A stretch of 7,674 nt of DNA, taken from Microcaldota archaeon (GTDB lineage Archaea > Micrarchaeota > Micrarchaeia > Anstonellales > Anstonellaceae). The DNA is taken from the NCBI GenBank assembly GCA_026396355.1, contig JAPLWY010000062.1:18993-26666 (forward strand). The letters are read 5' to 3'. Position numbers and translations under genes: made by a program. A model generated the notes under the pieces. That model had not been told where the DNA came from. It made no database searches and saw only the letters and a list, made by a program, of their open reading frames with translations. Below, one piece after another: positions 4,983 to 7,674 of the stretch. The stretch's first letter is position 1. Each line of letters opens with the position of its first letter.

Positions 4983-6569
4983 ATGAAGTTATATAATCCA
5001 CAACAAAATGCCCAAAAACAAGGTGCCTATTTGAAACTCCAGCCAACCAATCTCGCAGGGTTCATGCGGAAGCAGAACGCAGACTACTATTCCCAGGTTG
5101 GCCCAAAAGGGATTGACAGGTCCCCGCTTGGCTTCACCACCCCCTCTTACGGGAAGCAGTATGCACGCCTCAATGCGCAGGAATTCGCGCAATTTGCGGA
5201 AAAAAAGGCAGGCAAGCTCTCGGTCTGGGAGCTTGGCGCGGCAGACGGAGTGTTCGCAAGGAATTTTCTCGACAGCCTGCAGGAAATCTCGCCATCAGCA
5301 TACTCGCGGACGGAATATTTCGCAACCGACAGGTCGGAAGCGAACATTCCGCTGGCAAAGGAAAAGCTCGCAAAGCACAGGAATGCAATCATTGGCGCTG
5401 CCGATGCGCTTGGGCTTGGCCAGACCTTCCCGAAAGCAGTCTGCGACTATATGTTCTGCCACGAGCTTTTCGACGACCTGGCATCCACCGTGGTTGCAAA
5501 ATGCGGCTGCTCGCTGCATGAGCTCTGGTTCGTGCCTTTCAAGAAAGAAGCGGCATTCAACATGGAATTCGAGGCATTCAAGGCAGAATTCCGGGAACTG
5601 CGGCGCACCTCTCCCGGATTCGGCATAATCCAAGGCTTCATGCAAGGCTTGCCTGAGAAGCTGCGCGTGGCATTTCCCGTGGATGGCATCGACGCGCTGC
5701 ACGAAATCGACCATGTCCTGAAAAAGGGCGCGGCGCTCAAGATATTCGACTATGGCTACCTCAACCGGCAAATCGCGCTCAAGTTCAGGCTGATAAACGA
5801 CAATGGGAATGTGGAGGGCAGGGGCGACATTTTCTCCGCAGGCTACTGCATGGTCGGCACCAGGCTCGGGAGCGACGATGCCTCGAACCACGTGTCTGCC
5901 GGGATGAACGAGAATGTGCAAATAACCTCTCCTGTTAATTTCCCCGTGATTTCCTCAAGGCTCAAATGCATGGGCTATTCAGTCAAGCTTGAGCCCCACC
6001 TTGGATGGGCTTCCCGCGTTTCAGGCGAGCCGCAGACCTCGCCTTCGCACTACAGCGCAGGATTCGCCTATTGCGGCAAGGGCATGGGCATCAACGAAGG
6101 CCTGCTGTTCCTGGCATCAGCGCACAAGGCATTCACCGTATTCAAGGATGACATAATTGCGGCGATTAAAAGGCACGGGGACAATGAAACCGCGCTTTTT
6201 GAGGCAATCAATTCAATGCGCAATAAAGGCATATTCATCCCTGCCCGCATCATCCCTCCCAATGGACAGGGCAAACCTGCCAGAAGCTTTGTAATCTCCT
6301 CACTCAAGAATATCTTTGCGCAGGCCGTTCTTGAAAGCGGGGTTTTTGAGCGCCTGCGGGCAAAATCAGGCTCGACCGTGCAGCAGTTCCTCGACATTGT
6401 CCCTGACTCAAGCCAATCCGCGTACCGCGCGCAATTCTCCCGCGAAATATCCGAGCTTGAGCAGATGGGGTTTGACAGGAAAGCGCTGGAGTGGGGGCTT
6501 TTCCAATACCCGTTCGGGCACAGGATATCCGGCAGCATGAGCAGGGTGTGCCTCACTGCCTACAAGTAA
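4983..6569 (+). CDS. MidA/NDUFAF7-like SAM-dependent methyltransferase
   Basis: This is a 528-residue cytosolic protein. Residues 51-60 (FTTPSYGKQY), the SAM-binding motif I VWELGAADGV (81-90), the HELFDDLAS segment (160-168, equivalent to the family's N-E-x-F-D-A), KIFDYGY (253-259, matching the I-D-Y-G strand) and NVQITSPVNF (311-320, matching D-I-T-x-H-V-D-F) follow the order of PF02636 proteins. NDUFAF7, the eukaryotic member, dimethylates an arginine of a complex I subunit. The substrate here is unknown. Residues about 370-528 form a helical C-terminal extension that I do not recognise. The start at 4983 is chosen over an in-frame ATG at 4890. The latter would overlap the divergent gene and lie upstream of the shared TATA box at 4939-4946. 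No SD is visible. A T-run follows the stop. SAM fold is near certain; MidA-type assignment is probable. Confidence 0.85.
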   Translation: MKLYNPQQNAQKQGAYLKLQPTNLAGFMRKQNADYYSQVGPKGIDRSPLGFTTPSYGKQYARLNAQEFAQFAEKKAGKLSVWELGAADGVFARNFLDSLQEISPSAYSRTEYFATDRSEANIPLAKEKLAKHRNAIIGAADALGLGQTFPKAVCDYMFCHELFDDLASTVVAKCGCSLHELWFVPFKKEAAFNMEFEAFKAEFRELRRTSPGFGIIQGFMQGLPEKLRVAFPVDGIDALHEIDHVLKKGAALKIFDYGYLNRQIALKFRLINDNGNVEGRGDIFSAGYCMVGTRLGSDDASNHVSAGMNENVQITSPVNFPVISSRLKCMGYSVKLEPHLGWASRVSGEPQTSPSHYSAGFAYCGKGMGINEGLLFLASAHKAFTVFKDDIIAAIKRHGDNETALFEAINSMRNKGIFIPARIIPPNGQGKPARSFVISSLKNIFAQAVLESGVFERLRAKSGSTVQQFLDIVPDSSQSAYRAQFSREISELEQMGFDRKALEWGLFQYPFGHRISGSMSRVCLTAYK

Positions 6570-6588
6570 GCCTTCCCAATCTTTCGCC

Positions 6589-6594
6589 TTTTTT
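6589..6594 (+). terminator. oligo-T terminator after the methyltransferase gene
   Basis: A T6 run lies 20 bases past the stop at 6569, in a T/C-rich context on the coding strand. It is followed at 6602-6613 by the perfect palindrome AGCGCATGCGCT. Confidence 0.5.
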
Positions 6595-6630
6595 CCTCTC
6601 GAGCGCATGCGCTAAAGGTTATGGTTATTT

Positions 6631-6691
6631 GGGGAAGGGGGGCGCAAAAAAGAAGGGTGTGGGAGGTGAATTACGCGCCCCCGGTTTCCCC
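6631..6691. other. long G/C hairpin with possible G-quadruplex
   Basis: GGGGAA (6631-6636) pairs with TTCCCC (6686-6691), and GGGGGCGC (6638-6645) pairs with GCGCCCCC (6675-6682), with a small internal loop between them and a 29-base loop. On the plus strand four G-runs (6631-6634, 6637-6642, 6655-6657, 6661-6663) could form a quadruplex instead. The loop also holds GGGAGGTGA, a perfect SD-like string with no plausible start codon after it. No gene is seen in 6570-6822. Confidence 0.45.
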
Positions 6692-6703
6692 AAAAATATG
6701 AAA

Positions 6704-6813
6704 GCAGCGGACAATGCCTTATCCGCTGCCCCTATTTTTGAGTCGGACTTGCGTCCAACTACTGGCGAATGGGTCAGATCCGCCATGGTCGCCTTGCATC
6801 AAACTTTTGCAAG
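6704..6813. other. tandem hairpins in a convergent intergenic region
   Basis: Four stems follow one another. GCAGCGGA (6704-6711) pairs with TCCGCTGC (6722-6729), followed on plus by T5 at 6734-6738 and on minus by a T-rich stretch. AGTCGGAC (6741-6748) pairs with GTCCAACT (6753-6760), which on the minus strand has a GCAA loop. GGCGA+ATGG (6764-6772) pairs with CCAT+TCGCC (6783-6793), with a two-base bulge. CTTGCA (6793-6798) pairs with TGCAAG (6808-6813). The first stem with its T tract could terminate transcription in either direction. The rest may be a structured 3' region or a small RNA. No known RNA family was recognised. Confidence 0.4.
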
Positions 6814-6822
6814 CATAATCTG

Positions 6823-7338
6823 TCATTTCTTCGCGCAGAACAGCACTGTCCTGCCCACCTGCTTTTTCGTTATCAGGCCGCGCTCGTACATCCTGTTCAG
6901 CCTTGCCGACGCCGCGTTTTTCCCCCTGTAGCCGAATTTCGCGCGCACTTCCTCGGCAGTTGCGTGCCCGCGCCTGTTCACGAACCCCAGTATGTTCTCG
7001 TCGACTTCAGGGAGAAACACTTCTCCGGAAGTCGGCGCACCGTTCGCTGGTTGCGAGGGCGCCGATTCCAAGAGCGCGATTCTGTTTTCCAGCTCGGAAA
7101 ACTTGGTGTCCAGCCTTTCAATAATCGTCTTGAGCAATCGGTTGGTGGTTTCCCGCTCATTTGCCGCGGTGTTCATTATCGCCGCCAGCACGAACGGGTC
7201 GCGCAGCTTTTCCATGTCCTGCTGCAGCGGCGTGAGCACCTCATGCTTAAGCTCGGCAATCGATTGCGCCCCGCTCTTTTCCGTCTCGTTTTCGCCAGGC
7301 GCATCGCCGATAGGTTTATATTGCTCAGCCTTCTTCAT
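6823..7338 (-). CDS. coiled-coil winged-helix protein, putative transcription regulator
   Basis: This is a 171-residue protein. Residues about 27-93 are helical and coiled-coil-like (SELENRIALLES near the end). A Pro/Gly/Ser-rich linker spans about 94-107. Residues 108-170 fit a winged helix-turn-helix: helix 1 EVDENILGFVNRRG, helix 2 TAEEVRAKFGY, recognition helix KNAASARLNRMYERGLI and a wing with KKQVGRTVLFC. This suggests a dimeric DNA-binding protein, regulating transcription by inference. The start at 7338 is the first ATG of the frame; only a weak GG-containing sequence lies before it. The divergent control region at 7339-7541 contains two inverted repeats that are candidate binding sites for it, giving autoregulation and control of the neighbour. 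No ligand-binding domain is visible. Confidence 0.85.
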   Translation of the reverse strand: MKKAEQYKPIGDAPGENETEKSGAQSIAELKHEVLTPLQQDMEKLRDPFVLAAIMNTAANERETTNRLLKTIIERLDTKFSELENRIALLESAPSQPANGAPTSGEVFLPEVDENILGFVNRRGHATAEEVRAKFGYRGKNAASARLNRMYERGLITKKQVGRTVLFCAKK

Positions 7339-7371
7339 TTTACCAGCCCAAGATGATCAAACATTGTGCGT

Positions 7372-7392
7372 TCGCAACCTTCTCGGTTGCGA
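7372..7392. repeat. 8-bp inverted repeat upstream of the winged-helix gene
   Basis: TCGCAACC (7372-7379) and GGTTGCGA (7385-7392) are perfect inverted copies around a 5-base spacer. They lie 34 bases before the regulator's ATG. This could be an operator, or a hairpin in its mRNA leader (minus-strand loop GAGAA). Confidence 0.6.
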
Positions 7393-7427
7393 CACAGTCA
7401 AGCCAATTCCACGATGGTGTCATTGTC

Positions 7428-7450
7428 TTGTCATGACGTTATCATGACAA
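7428..7450. promoter_or_regulatory. 9-bp palindromic operator candidate next to the shared TATA
   Basis: TTGTCATGA (7428-7436) and TCATGACAA (7442-7450) are perfect inverted copies around CGTTA. The right half touches the TATA box. An extra half-site TGTCAT at 7418-7423 lies exactly 11 bases, about one helical turn, from the TGTCAT at 7429-7434. Position suggests a dimeric regulator touching both divergent promoters; the winged-helix protein next door is the obvious candidate. Confidence 0.6.
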
Positions 7451-7460
7451 TATATTTAAA
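7450..7460. promoter_or_regulatory. TATA box of the divergent control region
   Basis: ATATATTTAAA is a strong TATA element. Plus transcription would begin near 7480, where an ATG occurs. Minus transcription would begin near 7425-7430, inside the palindrome, giving the regulator gene a leader of about 90 bases. Minus use is less certain. Confidence 0.6.
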
Positions 7461-7479
7461 CCTGTATGTCGCATCGGCG

Positions 7480-7536
7480 ATGGAACTTAAGGAAAAGCAA
7501 GGGAAAACACACCTATTTTTGAAAACTCACACGTGA
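7480..7536 (+). CDS. possible 18-codon leaderless upstream ORF
   Basis: The ATG at 7480 lies about 25 bases from the TATA centre, where a leaderless mRNA would begin. The frame reads MELKEKQGKTHLFLKTHT and stops at TGA 7534-7536. That stop sits inside GTGATT, the SD-like sequence just before the ATG at 7542, so translation of the two could be coupled. Its peptide has no recognisable motif and such a short frame can arise by chance. Confidence 0.25.
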   Translation: MELKEKQGKTHLFLKTHT

Positions 7537-7541
7537 TTTGA

Positions 7542-7674
7542 ATGGCGCTTTCACTCTCAGAAACCGCCCTTCTCATCAACAACGCGCTTTCTGACAAGGA
7601 CGTGCGCGCAATGCGCAAGATAAACGACCGCTGCATCGAGGAGACTGCAGTGCGCTACCAGCAGCCCACCTATC
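7542..7674 (+). CDS. unrecognised protein, N-terminal part (cut by window edge)
   Basis: An ATG at 7542 opens a frame of 44 codons to the window end, starting MALSLSETALLINNALSDKD and continuing with a charged helical stretch that ends QQPTY. A TGA at 7539-7541 closes the frame upstream, so this is the earliest start. GTGATT at 7533-7538 is a partial SD match at suitable distance. No signal peptide is apparent. I do not recognise the family from this fragment. It is divergent from the winged-helix gene and shares its control region. If transcription starts near 7480, it has a leader of about 60 bases. Confidence 0.6.
   Translation, partial: MALSLSETALLINNALSDKDVRAMRKINDRCIEETAVRYQQPTY

Noticed and set aside
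6601..6822. A fluoride or other known riboswitch in the convergent gap
   Set aside because: A GGCGA-ATGG stem looked similar at first, but the pseudoknot partners and a downstream gene are missing.
6491..6931. A 146-codon plus-strand frame across the convergent gap, with an SD-like GGAGGTGA at 6662
   Set aside because: It overlaps the ends of two well-supported genes, has no protein-like composition in the gap, and the SD lies about 28 bases from the next ATG.

Overview
The window reads as archaeal DNA. It carries a tRNA gene interrupted by bulge-helix-bulge (BHB) introns. A/T-rich TATA elements sit about 25 bases ahead of the starts. Shine-Dalgarno-led genes (GGAGGG, AGGTGG) are mixed with genes that look leaderless. 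No bacterial -35/-10 promoters are apparent. Noncanonical tRNA introns and many short unfamiliar proteins suggest a small-genome DPANN-type lineage (for example Micrarchaeota or Diapherotrites), but no marker gene here proves the phylum.

Layout, left to right. (1) 1-310, minus: the N-terminal part of a TPR protein, cut by the window edge. (2) 345-354: a TATA box usable in both directions, followed by 400-545, a dense cluster of hairpins with no credible gene. (3) 558-698, minus: tRNA-Ile(GAU) in three exons, with one intron at the usual 37/38 position and a second at the unusual 9/10 position. (4) 850-1551, plus: a coiled-coil protein whose C-terminus resembles a degenerate GHKL ATPase fold. 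(5) 1577-3949, minus: a 790-residue protein with a putative transglutaminase-like Cys-His-Glu segment followed by TPR repeats. (6) 3997-4917, minus: a charged helical protein of unknown function. (7) 4983-6569, plus: a SAM-dependent methyltransferase of the MidA/NDUFAF7 type. (8) 6570-6822: a convergent intergenic stretch full of hairpins. (9) 6823-7338, minus: a coiled-coil plus winged-helix putative regulator. (10) 7339-7541: a divergent control region with two inverted repeats, a shared TATA box and a possible 18-codon leaderless upstream ORF. (11) 7542-7674, plus: the first 44 codons of an unrecognised gene.

The genes do not form one obvious pathway. Most are separately promoted, and three divergent arrangements (around 350, 4942 and 7455) each appear to use one near-symmetric TATA element for both directions. 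The best-supported unusual item is the doubly interrupted tRNA-Ile. Removing 658-689 and 594-627 leaves a 75-nt cloverleaf whose seven acceptor base pairs are all Watson-Crick. The second most interesting item is the hairpin cluster next to it, bounded by a 12-nt copy of the tRNA's own 3' end.
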